Shown one piece after another: positions 31,439 through 39,835 of a stretch of DNA of 52,277 nucleotides. The notes under the pieces were generated by a model. It made no database searches. It was not told the DNA's origin and worked only from the letters and a program-made list of their open reading frames with translations. The translations under genes were made by a program, and so were the position numbers. Source of the DNA: JBOGZD01 sp050697155 (GTDB lineage Bacteria; Actinomycetota; Thermoleophilia; Solirubrobacterales; 70-9); assembly GCA_050697155.1 (NCBI GenBank), contig JBOGZD010000004.1, positions 1 to 52,277 on the forward strand, read 5' to 3'. Each line of letters starts with the position of its first letter. The first letter of the stretch is position 1.

Positions 31439-32820
31439 CGCCAGTACTCCGGCGCCAGGCCGCGCCCCGAGAGCAGCCGGCGGAGCTCGATCAGCGCCGT
31501 GTAGGTGGGCAGGGCGAACAGCCGCTCGGCTCCGCCCAGCGCGCGATCGAGGGACCGGTCGATGTCCGGCTCGACCTCGATCGCCCCAGGATCGACCCCC
31601 GCGTACTTGAGCCGCACGGCGATCTCCGGCGCTCGGGTGCCGGCGCACGTCACCCGGCGCACCCCGCCGGCGAGCAGCTCGAAGTCGGCGTCCCAGATCC
31701 ACGAGACGTCGCGCCCGTCGGCGATCCGGTCGTTGAGCGCGACCCAGAGGTCGAGGCCCGCGGGCGAGCCGTTGCCCGCCGACTCGAGCCGCAACGTGCG
31801 CAGCACCTCGTTCGTGCCCGCCGGGTTCTTGATCAGCAGGATCGAGACCGGCACCCCGCCGACCGCGATCGTCTCCACCCGCCCGAACGCCGCCTCGACC
31901 GACTCGAGCCCGGCGACGGCGCGGTCGAGCGGGATGCCGAGCCGCAGCACCGCGGTGAGCGCGGCGAGGGCGTTGTAGACGTTGTAGAGGCCGGGGAGCG
32001 GCAGCGCCAGCCGCAGCTCGCCCTCGGGCGTGCTGACCTCGATTCGAGAGCCCCGCATCCCGAACAGCTCGATCCGGGTCGCGGCCACGTCCGGGCGGGG
32101 CCGATCGGCGCTGCAGCTCGGGCACGCGTAGTGGCCGAGGTGGCCGACGAAGGCGCGCGCGTAGTCGTACGGCGCACCGCAACGGCGGCAGTGCTTGGCA
32201 TCGTGGGCGTGCTGGAGCTCGGGCAGCGCCTGGTCGGGGTCATCGACCCCGAAGTAGAGGACGCCGGGACGGCGCCGCAGATCGCGGTCGCGGCCCAGGT
32301 CGGCGATCAGGGGATCGTCGGCGTTGAGCGCGAACTCGGTGCGCCCGGCCCGCGCCGCGACCAGCTCGGCCCAGTCGTCGGCGAGCCGCTCGAGCTCGCC
32401 GTAGCGGTCGAGCTGGTCGCGAAACAGGTTGCCGAGGACCAGCAGCCGGGGCTCGAGCTCGGCGGCCACCTGGGGCAGCCAGGCCTCGTCGACCTCGAAC
32501 AGGCCCTCGGCGCCCCTCTGCTCGAGCAGCGCCGTCGCCACGCCCCAGGTCATGTTCGAGCCGGCTCGATTGTGGACCGGGTCGCGCCCCGCTGCGCGCA
32601 GCGCCGAGGCGATCATCCCGGCGGTGGTGGTCTTGCCGTTGGTCGCGCTGACGATCGTCGTCCCGGAGGTGAGGTCGGCGCCGAGCCGACGGATCGCGTC
32701 CGGGGCGAGGCGGAGCAGGACGCGCCCGGGGAGCGTGGTCCCGCCCCCGCGGCCGCTGGTTCTGCTGATCCGGCCGACCGCTCGCGCGATGCCGAGCTTG
32801 GCGCGAAACACCGAGCTCAT
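31435..32820 (-). CDS. murT: Lipid II isoglutaminyl synthase, Mur-ligase subunit MurT
   Basis: 461 aa. The Mur-ligase P-loop ATNGKTTTAG is at residues 59-68. A four-Cys zinc ribbon interrupts the middle domain (C211, C214, C233, C236), a MurT hallmark. The C-terminal DUF1727 part includes LLIKNPAGTNEVLRTL, IWDADFE and the YAGVDP region. It activates D-Glu of lipid II with ATP for amidation by ammonia from GatD. ATG 32820 overlaps the stop of the upstream lipid kinase (ATGA). Confidence 0.95.
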   Translation of the reverse strand: MSSVFRAKLGIARAVGRISRTSGRGGGTTLPGRVLLRLAPDAIRRLGADLTSGTTIVSATNGKTTTAGMIASALRAAGRDPVHNRAGSNMTWGVATALLEQRGAEGLFEVDEAWLPQVAAELEPRLLVLGNLFRDQLDRYGELERLADDWAELVAARAGRTEFALNADDPLIADLGRDRDLRRRPGVLYFGVDDPDQALPELQHAHDAKHCRRCGAPYDYARAFVGHLGHYACPSCSADRPRPDVAATRIELFGMRGSRIEVSTPEGELRLALPLPGLYNVYNALAALTAVLRLGIPLDRAVAGLESVEAAFGRVETIAVGGVPVSILLIKNPAGTNEVLRTLRLESAGNGSPAGLDLWVALNDRIADGRDVSWIWDADFELLAGGVRRVTCAGTRAPEIAVRLKYAGVDPGAIEVEPDIDRSLDRALGGAERLFALPTYTALIELRRLLSGRGLAPEYWR

Positions 32821-33695
32821 GGCGCGATCACCCGCAGCGCCCGCGGCAGCAGGCGCACGGTCGCCGGCAGGTCGGCGAGGTGGTCGCCGTCGGCGTAAAC
32901 CGCGAACGGGCGGTCGGCCTCGATCGCGACCTCGCGGGCGCGGACGATGTCCACCTCGTCGTTGTCGACGTGGCTGCCGTCGAAGACCTGCGGCAGCCCG
33001 CGTAGGTAGCGCAGCTTGCTCACGTCGGAGACGGTGACCACGTCGAGCTGTCCGTCGTCGAGCTTTGCGTCGGGGGCGAGGAACATCCCTCCGCCGAAGG
33101 CGGCGCTGTTCGCCGCCGCCACCGAGTAGCCGGTGAACTCGCGGCGCTCGCCGTCGAGGTCGAGCAAGAACCGCGCCGGGCGCCACGCGGCGAGCGCGCG
33201 CAGTGCTGCGTAGGCATAGACCAGGCGCCCCTTGACGGCCCGCGCCCGGTTCGCGATCCGGTTGGCGTCGGAGTCGAAGCCGCAGCTCGCAATCCCCAGA
33301 AAGCGCCGGCCGTTGACCTCGCCGACGTCGATCTCGCGCGTCACCCCGTCGGCGAGGACGTCGACCGCGCCCTCGGGGTCGGTCGGGATCCCCAGCACCC
33401 GAGCGAGGTCGTTGCCGCGTCCACCGGGGATGATCCCCAGCGCCGACCCGGACCCGGCGAGCGCGCCGCCGACCTGCCCGATCAACCCGTCGCCGCTGAT
33501 CACCACCGGGACCTCACCCGCCGCGCCCGCCGCTCGCGCCTCGTCGCAGCCGTGCTCCGCGCTCGTGGTCTGCACGGCGCGATACTCGATCCCGCGTCGG
33601 CGCAGCGCTGCTGCTGCGTCGGAGAGCACCTCCAGCGCCCGGCCGGCGCCCGCCGACGGGTTGATCAGCAGGACGTAGCTTGTGTCCGAGCTCAC
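32817..33695 (-). CDS. Diacylglycerol kinase-like lipid kinase
   Basis: 292 aa of the DAGK catalytic/YegS family. The N-terminal INPSAGAGRA (11-20), the nucleotide loop SGDGLIGQ (67-74; the family norm is GGDGTVNE) and PGGRGNDLAR (90-99) are present. The C-terminal beta domain has AAFGGGMFLAPDAKLDDG. The Thr-to-Leu and Asn-Glu-to-Gly-Gln changes in the loop are deviations that may alter substrate or activity. GTG start; it heads the operon with murT, the methyltransferase and gatD, pointing to membrane lipid or lipid-carrier phosphorylation. Confidence 0.88.
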   Translation of the reverse strand: MSSDTSYVLLINPSAGAGRALEVLSDAAAALRRRGIEYRAVQTTSAEHGCDEARAAGAAGEVPVVISGDGLIGQVGGALAGSGSALGIIPGGRGNDLARVLGIPTDPEGAVDVLADGVTREIDVGEVNGRRFLGIASCGFDSDANRIANRARAVKGRLVYAYAALRALAAWRPARFLLDLDGERREFTGYSVAAANSAAFGGGMFLAPDAKLDDGQLDVVTVSDVSKLRYLRGLPQVFDGSHVDNDEVDIVRAREVAIEADRPFAVYADGDHLADLPATVRLLPRALRVIAP

Positions 33696-33739
33696 GCCCG
33701 GAGCCTAGTCAGGCGTTACATTCGCAGCGGGGGAACAGG

Positions 33740-35068
33740 TTGGAGAGGCCCAAGACTCGATACGCGCGCAGCGGAGAGCTCAGCATCGCCTACCAGGTCG
33801 TGGGGGACGGGCCGATAGACCTCGTCCACATTCCCGGCCTCGTCTCCCACATCGACGCCGCCTGGAGCTATCCGAAGTACGTCCGGTTCATGCGACACCT
33901 GTCCTCGTTCGCTCGGGTTGCGGTGTATGACAAGCGAGGCTGCGGCCTGTCGGACGCCATCAGCGAGCCGCCGACGATCGAGGAGCGAATAGACGACGCG
34001 CGGGCCGTGATGGATGCCGCAGGCATGGACCACGCCGCGGTCTTCGGCTGCTCGGAGGGGGCGACCCTCGGCGCCTACTTCGCGGCGTCGTACCCGGACC
34101 GAGTCGATGCCGCCATCCTCTACGGGTCGTTCGCGCGAATGCAGCCGGACCCACCCGACTATCCGTGGGGGTACGACGCCGAAACGATTGCGGTGATGAC
34201 TGAGGGGGCGCTGGAGGCCTGGGGGGAGGGGATCATGCTGACGCTCCTCGCGCCGAGCCTCCTCCACGATGAACGCGAGCGCGAGTGGTGGGGAGGCTAC
34301 GGGCGCGCATCGATGAGTCCCGGCGCCCTGCTCAAGCTCTCGGCCGCCAACCTGACCCTGGACATCAGGGACATCCTGGGGTCCATTCGAGTCCCGACGC
34401 TGCTCCTACATCGAACCGGAGACGTGAATCCGATCGAGGGCGCGCGTTACATCGCCGAGTGGATCCCCAACGCGCAGCTGGTCGAGCTCGAGGGCGACGA
34501 CCACTGGCCGTGGGTCGGCGACCCGGATCAGGTCTGCGACCACGTCGAGGAGTTCCTGACCGGTCGCCGGCATACCCCCGACCCGGACCGCGTCCTTGCG
34601 ACCGTCCTGTTCACCGACATCGTCTCCTCGACTGCCCGCGCCGCAGAGCTCGGCGACCGGCGCTGGACCGAGCTGCTTGGCGAGCACGAGGATGTCGTCA
34701 GGCGAGAGCTGGAGCGCCATCGCGGCCGCGAGGTGAAGACGATCGGCGACGGGTTCCTGGCCACCTTCGACGGCCCGGCCCGGGCGATCCGCTGCGCGAC
34801 CGCCGCGACGGACGAGCTGCGCAGGCTCGGGGTGCCGATCCGCGCGGGCGTCCACACCGGCGAGTGCGAGCTTCGCAACGGCGACGTCGGCGGGATCGCC
34901 GTCCACATCGGCGCGCGGGTGATGGCGGCGGCGGGGGAGGGGGAGGTGCTGGTTTCGAGCACGGTGAGGGACCTCACCGTCGGCTCGGACATCGAGTTCG
35001 CCGACCGCGGCACGCACGAGCTCAAGGGCGTCCCTGGCGAGTGGCGGCTCTTTGCCGTCGCGGCCTAG
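33740..35068 (+). CDS. Alpha/beta hydrolase fused to class III adenylate cyclase
   Basis: 442 aa. Residues 1-275 form an alpha/beta hydrolase with nucleophile S105 in GCSEGAT, Asp in HRTGDVNP and His in GDDHWPW (H255), so the triad looks complete. Residues 285-442 form a class III cyclase with metal-binding D293 (LFTDIVSST) and D337 (KTIGDGFLATF), and IRAGVHTGE. The fusion suggests that a small hydrophobic ligand or ester sensed by the hydrolase controls cAMP output, which is inference. TTG 33740 is supported by GGGGGAA 4 nt upstream. Divergent from the lipid kinase across 44 bp. Confidence 0.9.
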   Translation: MERPKTRYARSGELSIAYQVVGDGPIDLVHIPGLVSHIDAAWSYPKYVRFMRHLSSFARVAVYDKRGCGLSDAISEPPTIEERIDDARAVMDAAGMDHAAVFGCSEGATLGAYFAASYPDRVDAAILYGSFARMQPDPPDYPWGYDAETIAVMTEGALEAWGEGIMLTLLAPSLLHDEREREWWGGYGRASMSPGALLKLSAANLTLDIRDILGSIRVPTLLLHRTGDVNPIEGARYIAEWIPNAQLVELEGDDHWPWVGDPDQVCDHVEEFLTGRRHTPDPDRVLATVLFTDIVSSTARAAELGDRRWTELLGEHEDVVRRELERHRGREVKTIGDGFLATFDGPARAIRCATAATDELRRLGVPIRAGVHTGECELRNGDVGGIAVHIGARVMAAAGEGEVLVSSTVRDLTVGSDIEFADRGTHELKGVPGEWRLFAVAA

Positions 35069-35072
35069 GCGC

Positions 35073-35741
35073 TCAGCCGGCCTTTCGCCCCAGCCACCAG
35101 ATCCCGCCCTCGGCCTCACCCTCGCTGGTGGGCTCGACCCGGTGGCGGCGAAAGCCACGCGCCAGGACCGCGGGTGGGGTGTAGAAGGGGGTGGCGGGGC
35201 CGCCGCTGGCGACGACGATCACGTGCCCGCCCGGGCGCAGGACGCGGGCGATCTCGGCGAAGAAGGCGGGCATGTTGACAAGCGTTATGAGGTCGAACGA
35301 CTCCTCGCCGTAGGGCAGGTCCGCCGCATCGGCCACCCGAAAGGCGATTCTCCCTTCGGGATCCAGGCCCACCTTCTCTTGAGCCGATCGGATCATCTCG
35401 TCGGAGAGGTCGATGCCGCGGACGCTCGCGCGGGGAAATTCACGGGCGAGGAACAGCGCCGCCTCGCCGGTGCCCGTGCCGATGTCGAGCACGCGCTCGG
35501 GAGCGGGGGACACGGAGGCGGTCGCCGCGGCCAGGGCCGCGAGGTGCTTGACGCCGCCGGCGTCGAAGCGCTGGTCCCAGTCCGGCGCCAGCCGATCGAA
35601 ATAGCCCTGGACGGGGCGTCGCAGCAGCGGCCACAGCCACGGCGCGCGGGCCGTGGTCGCGGTCACCGCCCGACCGATCAGCCGTCTCAGGGCGGGGGGC
35701 GGAGGGCCGCGGCGCTCCATCGGGCCGATGATCTCAGCCAC
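35073..35741 (-). CDS. Class I SAM-dependent methyltransferase
   Basis: 222 aa. A helical N-terminus (1-60) precedes the methyltransferase fold with motif I VLDIGTGTGEAALFLA, post-I GIDLSDEMI, ADAADLPYGEESFDLI and the RPGGHVIVV strand, as in the UbiE/arsenite-methyltransferase-like group. GTG 35741 or ATG 35720 may be the start. It converges on the cyclase stop with a 4-bp gap and diverges from the cyclophilin gene by 26 bp. Substrate unknown. Confidence 0.83.
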   Translation of the reverse strand: MAEIIGPMERRGPPPPALRRLIGRAVTATTARAPWLWPLLRRPVQGYFDRLAPDWDQRFDAGGVKHLAALAAATASVSPAPERVLDIGTGTGEAALFLAREFPRASVRGIDLSDEMIRSAQEKVGLDPEGRIAFRVADAADLPYGEESFDLITLVNMPAFFAEIARVLRPGGHVIVVASGGPATPFYTPPAVLARGFRRHRVEPTSEGEAEGGIWWLGRKAG

Positions 35742-35767
35742 CGGCGGCCGCTAGGGTTGCCCCCTTC

Positions 35768-36436
35768 ATGCGGCTCGCCCGTCCATCGGCCCTGCTCGCG
35801 CTACTCGCCACCGTCGCGGCCCTCGTACTCGCGTCCTGCGGCGACGACGAGGAGGAAGCACCGACGGCAGCGGCCTCGGAGGCAGAGTGCGCGGAGGTCG
35901 AGGCGCCGGCGCCCAAGGACACCCGCTTCGACCGGCCCGAGGAGGTGCTGTCCCGCGGCGAGCCGGCGACCGCCGCCGTCGACACGAGCTGCGGCGAGTT
36001 CGAGATCGAGCTCGACACCAAGGGGTCGCCCAAGACGGCGAACTCGTTCGCGTTCCTCGCGGAGGAGGGACTTTACGACGACACGCTCTTTCACCGGATC
36101 GCCCCCGGGTTCGTGATCCAGGGCGGCGATCCGACCGGTGAGGGAAGCGGCGGGCCGGGCTACTCGGTCAATGAGGCGCCGCCGGACGACGCCGCCTACC
36201 TGCACGGGACGGTGGCGATGGCGAAGACGGCGGTCGAGCCGCCGGGCGAGTCCGGGAGCCAGTTCTTCGTCGTCACCGCGCCGGCGGACGCCGGGCTGCC
36301 GCCGCAGTACGCGCTGCTCGGCGAGGTGCGCAAGGGGATCGACGTTGTCGAGCGCATCGGCGAGCTCGGCGATCCGGCCACCGAGCAGCCGACCCAGGCC
36401 GTGGTGATCGAGAGCGTGACCGTCGAGCGGGGCTAG
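35768..36436 (+). CDS. Cyclophilin-type peptidyl-prolyl isomerase lipoprotein
   Basis: 222 aa. A lipoprotein signal ends in LASC with the modified Cys at 24. An acidic linker follows, then a cyclophilin domain (about 68-222) with FHRIAPGFVIQGGDPTGEGSGGPGY and ESGSQFFVV, the residues that form the proline pocket. It acts outside the membrane on folding of exported proteins. Peroxiredoxin follows 3 bp later. Confidence 0.92.
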   Translation: MRLARPSALLALLATVAALVLASCGDDEEEAPTAAASEAECAEVEAPAPKDTRFDRPEEVLSRGEPATAAVDTSCGEFEIELDTKGSPKTANSFAFLAEEGLYDDTLFHRIAPGFVIQGGDPTGEGSGGPGYSVNEAPPDDAAYLHGTVAMAKTAVEPPGESGSQFFVVTAPADAGLPPQYALLGEVRKGIDVVERIGELGDPATEQPTQAVVIESVTVERG

Positions 36437-36439
36437 GCG

Positions 36440-36910
36440 ATGGTCGGGATCGGCGATCCGGCGCCCGATTTCGCGCTCGAGGGGACCGGTGGCGAGTGCC
36501 ACAGGCTCTCCGATCTGCGCGGGCGCTGGGTGGTGCTCGCCTTCTACCCAGGCGACTTCACCCCGGTCTGCACGCGCCAGTTCTGCTCCTACCGCGACGC
36601 CGCCGACCGCCTCGACGAGCTCGACGCCGTCGTGCTCGGGATCTCGCCCCAGTCGGTCGCCTCCCACGAGCGCTTCCGAGCCGAGTACGGGCTGACCGTT
36701 CCCCTGCTCGCCGACTCCGAGCGCAAGGTGGTGCGCGCCTACGGGGTCGTGATCCCGGGCGGCCTCGTCCGGCGGGCGATCTTCATCGTCGACCCGGAGG
36801 GGATCGTCCGCTACCGGCACGCCGCGACGCTCGGCCTGCGCTACAAGGACGTGCGCTCGATCGCCGAGGCACTGGAGCGAGCCCGGGCTCAGGCCGCGGC
36901 CGCGGCTTGA
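36440..36910 (+). CDS. Peroxiredoxin (BCP/AhpC-TSA type)
   Basis: 156-aa thiol peroxidase. Peroxidatic C44 is in PGDFTPVCTRQFC, and C49 five residues later is a likely resolving Cys as in atypical 2-Cys BCP enzymes. A conserved Arg in GLVRRAIFIVD supports thiolate stabilisation. ATG lies 3 bp after the cyclophilin stop, and the TGA overlaps the next TTG start. Reduces hydrogen peroxide or organic peroxides in the cytosol. Confidence 0.93.
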   Translation: MVGIGDPAPDFALEGTGGECHRLSDLRGRWVVLAFYPGDFTPVCTRQFCSYRDAADRLDELDAVVLGISPQSVASHERFRAEYGLTVPLLADSERKVVRAYGVVIPGGLVRRAIFIVDPEGIVRYRHAATLGLRYKDVRSIAEALERARAQAAAAA

Positions 36911-37749
36911 GCGATCCCGATCTCCAGCCGCGGCCGTTCACCGTCGAGCGCGATGGGATGGCGCTCGCCGGCGAGTCGCTGGGCGGCGGTCCGCCGATCG
37001 TCCTCCTCCACGGGCTGACCGCGAACCGCCGGTACGTCGTCCACGGGTCGCGCTACCTGCCCCGGCACGGCTACCGGACGATCGCGTATGACGCCCGCGG
37101 TCACGGCGCCTCCGACCCGGCTCCGGAGGGCGCCGGATACACGTACGACGAGCTGGCCGCCGACCTGGGCGCGGTGCTCGACCAGCTGGTCGGCGACGGG
37201 CGGTGCCTGCTCGCCGGCGGGTCGATGGGCGCGCACACGATCGCCGGTTACGCCCTCGGCGGCGACGAGCGACTCGCGGGCCTGGTGCTGATCGGCCCGT
37301 CGTTCACCGGCGCCACCATCGACGACGAGGGGCGGGAGCGCTGGGACCGGCTCGCGGATGGGCTCGAGCGGGGTGGGGCGGAGGGCTTCGTCGAGGCGTT
37401 CACCGACGACATCGACCCGCGCTGGCGCGAGACCCAGCTGCGGATCGCGCGCGACCGCCTGGGCGCGCACGAGCATCCAGAGGCGGTCGTGCGGGCGCTG
37501 CGCGAGGTGCCGCGGTCGCGGCCGTTCGAGGACCTCGCCGAGCTCGAGTTCGTCGACCGGCCGGCGCTCGTGGTCGCAAGCCGCGACGAGGCGGATCCCG
37601 AGCATCCCTACGCGGTCGCCGAGGCCTGGGCCGAGCGCCTGCCCCGGGCGCGACTCGTGAGCGAGGCCGAGGGCGCCTCGCCGCTCGCCTGGCAGGGCGG
37701 TCGCCTGTCGCGCGAGATCGCGGCGTTCTGCGAGCATTTGGACCTGTGA
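36907..37749 (+). CDS. Alpha/beta hydrolase fold protein
   Basis: 280 aa. HG oxyanion motif VLLHGLTANRR (near 33-43), YDARGHGASD, the nucleophile elbow AGGSMGAH and an Asp in SRDEADPEHP are visible. The usual C-terminal catalytic His is not obvious: the region reads EGASPLAWQGGRLS. The enzyme may use another base or have a non-hydrolytic role. TTG 36907 overlaps the peroxiredoxin stop (TTGA); ATG 36958 is the alternative. The stop overlaps the next GTG. Confidence 0.85.
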   Translation: MSDPDLQPRPFTVERDGMALAGESLGGGPPIVLLHGLTANRRYVVHGSRYLPRHGYRTIAYDARGHGASDPAPEGAGYTYDELAADLGAVLDQLVGDGRCLLAGGSMGAHTIAGYALGGDERLAGLVLIGPSFTGATIDDEGRERWDRLADGLERGGAEGFVEAFTDDIDPRWRETQLRIARDRLGAHEHPEAVVRALREVPRSRPFEDLAELEFVDRPALVVASRDEADPEHPYAVAEAWAERLPRARLVSEAEGASPLAWQGGRLSREIAAFCEHLDL

Positions 37750-38084
37750 TCGACGACGGAAACGCGATCCACTACACGGCGGTCGCCCGCGGAACGCCGG
37801 TCTACGGCGCCGACGAGGTCGAGATCGGGCGGGTGGACCAGGTGGTGGACAACTACCGCGAGCACATCCTGGACGGGATCGTGATCAAGACCGGTGACGG
37901 TGACCTCCGCTTCGCCGACGGGCCCGAGGTCGCACGCACCGCCGAGCGCGGCGTGACGCTGACGATGACCGCGGCCGAGGCGAAGGCGCTGCCGCCGCCC
38001 GAGAAGGGCGCCGGGTCGTTTCGCGCCAACGTCCGGACCGGCCGCATCGGGCGGCTCTTCGGCGGAGGCTGGAGGCGCGATTAG
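37746..38084 (+). CDS. PRC-barrel-like small protein
   Basis: 112 aa. The N-terminal half, IHYTAVARGTPVYGADEVEIGRVDQVVDN, is the beta-rich pattern of a PRC-barrel-like adaptor, followed by a DGIVIKTGDGDLRFADGPEVARTAE segment and a basic tail. GTG 37746 overlaps the hydrolase TGA. It is last in the cyclophilin-peroxiredoxin-hydrolase operon. Molecular role unknown. Confidence 0.7.
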   Translation: MIDDGNAIHYTAVARGTPVYGADEVEIGRVDQVVDNYREHILDGIVIKTGDGDLRFADGPEVARTAERGVTLTMTAAEAKALPPPEKGAGSFRANVRTGRIGRLFGGGWRRD

Positions 38085-38103
38085 CGCTCGCGAAGGGGGG
38101 TAT
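38079..38103 (+). promoter_or_regulatory. Possible SigB/SigF-type promoter before the anti-sigma gene
   Basis: GGGTAT at 38098-38103 matches the -10 of SigB/SigF-type sigma factors. A GATT, one base off the GTTT -35, lies 15 nt upstream at 38079-38082. It is 41 bp before the anti-sigma start, consistent with autoregulation by the sigma factor encoded downstream. Only the -10 is convincing. Confidence 0.4.
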
Positions 38104-38144
38104 CTACGACGCGTGGGGCGGGTCGGGGAAGGTCTGATCGCGAG

Positions 38145-38993
38145 ATGAACACGGTGGAGCCCGAGGACAGGGTCGAGTTCCTGCTTCCGGCCCGCGCCGA
38201 CAACGTGCCGCTGGTCCGCCACGCGCTCGCCGGGCTCGCGGAGGAGCTCGGGATGGACCCGTCCGACGTCGCGGACCTCAAGACGATCGTCACCGAGGCG
38301 TGCATGAACGTCGTCATCCACGCCTACGACGACGCCGGCCCGGTCGAGATCACGGCCTGGGCCGACGGCGAGGTGTTCACCGTGCGGGTCCGCGACTTCG
38401 GCCGCGGCATCCGCCCGCTGGCCGACATCGATCGCCGCAGCCTGCGGCTCGGCCTGCCGCTGATCGCGGCCCTGACCGTCAGCTTCGAGGTCAGGGGCGT
38501 GCCCGGCGAGGGGACCGAGGTGACGATGCGGATACCGATCAGCCAGGCGTCGACCAGGAGCGGCGGTGCGGCCGCGGCGGGGGAGGTGGAGACCGGCAGC
38601 GAGGCCCGGATCGCGATCCCGGCCGGGGACCTGCTGGCGCCGATCCTCTCGCGGGTGGTCTCGATGTATGCGGCGCGAGCCGACTTCTCGGTGGACAAGC
38701 TCTCCGACGCGGTGCTGCTGAGCGACGCGATCTCCGCCCATGGGCCCGAGGGCTTTCCGCGAGGCACCGCGCGGCTTGCGATCAGCGAGGAGGAGGGCGC
38801 TTTCGCGATCAGGGTCGGCCCGCTGGCGGCGGGCGCGGGCCAGCGCCTCGTCGACGGGATGAGGATCCCGATGCTCGACGCGAGCCTCGAGGACCTCGCC
38901 GACGAGGTCCGGGTCGAGACCGGCGAAGGCGCGGACCACCTGGTCGTTCGCCTCGCCCAGCGGGCGGAGAGCGAGACCGGGGTCGCGGACTAG
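38145..38993 (+). CDS. RsbW-like anti-sigma factor with two HATPase-like halves
   Basis: 282 aa. Residues 1-135 are an RsbW/SpoIIAB-type serine kinase domain: N-box TEACMNVVIHAY and G1 VRDFGRGIRPL bind ATP. Residues about 150-275 repeat the same secondary-structure pattern (LSDAVLLSDAISAH, FAIRVGPLAAGAG) but lack the N-box Glu/Asn, so this half looks degenerate. Anti-sigma kinases sequester SigB-type factors and are released by anti-anti-sigma proteins. The matching sigma gene lies head-on 23 bp away. No anti-anti-sigma gene is in the window. Confidence 0.85.
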   Translation: MNTVEPEDRVEFLLPARADNVPLVRHALAGLAEELGMDPSDVADLKTIVTEACMNVVIHAYDDAGPVEITAWADGEVFTVRVRDFGRGIRPLADIDRRSLRLGLPLIAALTVSFEVRGVPGEGTEVTMRIPISQASTRSGGAAAAGEVETGSEARIAIPAGDLLAPILSRVVSMYAARADFSVDKLSDAVLLSDAISAHGPEGFPRGTARLAISEEEGAFAIRVGPLAAGAGQRLVDGMRIPMLDASLEDLADEVRVETGEGADHLVVRLAQRAESETGVAD

Positions 38994-39016
38994 CGGCGCC
39001 CGTGGCCCGGAGCGGG

Positions 39017-39835
39017 CTAGGGCAGCCCTCCGCCCTGGTCGGCCGCGCGGCGGAGCTTGCCGAGCGCGCGCCGCAGGATGCGCGAGACGTGCATCTGCGA
39101 GTAGCCGACCTGCTCGGCGATCTTCGACTGCGTCTGGTCCTCGGCGAAGCGCAGTCGCAGCACTTCGGCCTCGACCTCGTTCAGCACCCCGGCGCTGGCG
39201 CCGATCGCCTCACGGTCCTCGACCAGCTCGAAGCCGGGGTCCTCGTCGCCGATCCGCTCGGCCATCGTCGTCTCCTCGCCGGAGTCACCGATCACTGCCG
39301 GCTGGTCGAGCGAGACGGTGCGCCGCGCGGCGGTTGCCTCGAACGCCTCCAGCACCTCCGACTGGTGGAGGTCGAGCAGCGACGAGATCTCGGCCACGGT
39401 CGGGGAACGCTCCAGCTGATGGCTGAGCTTGGCGATCGCCGACTCGACCTCGCGGATGCGCTCCTGGAGCCCCCGCGGCACCCGCATTGTCCAGACGCGG
39501 TCGCGGAAGTGACGCCGAAGCTCGCCGAGGATCGTCGGGCCGGCGAAGGCGGCGAACGGCACGCCGCGGTCGGGGTCGTAGCGCTCGAGCGCCGAGACGA
39601 GCCCGAGGCTGGCCACCTGGACCAGGTCCTCGGTCGGCTCGACGCCGCCGGAGTAGCGCATCGCGAGGCTTCGGGCGAAGGGAAGGAAGCGGCGGCAGAG
39701 CTCCTCCCGCGCGTCCTCGTCGCGGGTGCGGTGATACCTCAGCAGGAGGTCCATCTCCGCGGCGAGCGCCTCCTCGGGCGCCAGCGGCTGGGGGCCCGCG
39801 GTCGAGCGCCTCGTCTGCCCTGTCTCGTCAACCAC
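39017..39835 (-). CDS. SigB/SigF/SigG-family RNA polymerase sigma factor
   Basis: 272 aa. Region 2 (FLPFARSLAMRYSGGVEPTEDLVQVASLGLVSALERYD...GPTILGELRRHFRD) is followed by region 3 (LSHQLERSPTVAEISSLL) and region 4 helix-turn-helix (DQTQSKIAEQVGYSQMHVSRILRRAL). This is the stress/sporulation class controlled by RsbW-like kinases. GTG 39835 overlaps the wax ester synthase stop by 8 bp, so the two are co-transcribed. It converges with the anti-sigma gene. Confidence 0.95.
   Translation of the reverse strand: MVDETGQTRRSTAGPQPLAPEEALAAEMDLLLRYHRTRDEDAREELCRRFLPFARSLAMRYSGGVEPTEDLVQVASLGLVSALERYDPDRGVPFAAFAGPTILGELRRHFRDRVWTMRVPRGLQERIREVESAIAKLSHQLERSPTVAEISSLLDLHQSEVLEAFEATAARRTVSLDQPAVIGDSGEETTMAERIGDEDPGFELVEDREAIGASAGVLNEVEAEVLRLRFAEDQTQSKIAEQVGYSQMHVSRILRRALGKLRRAADQGGGLP

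Noticed and set aside
38994..39016. Terminator between the convergent anti-sigma and sigma genes
   Set aside because: The 23-bp gap contains no inverted repeat long enough for a hairpin.
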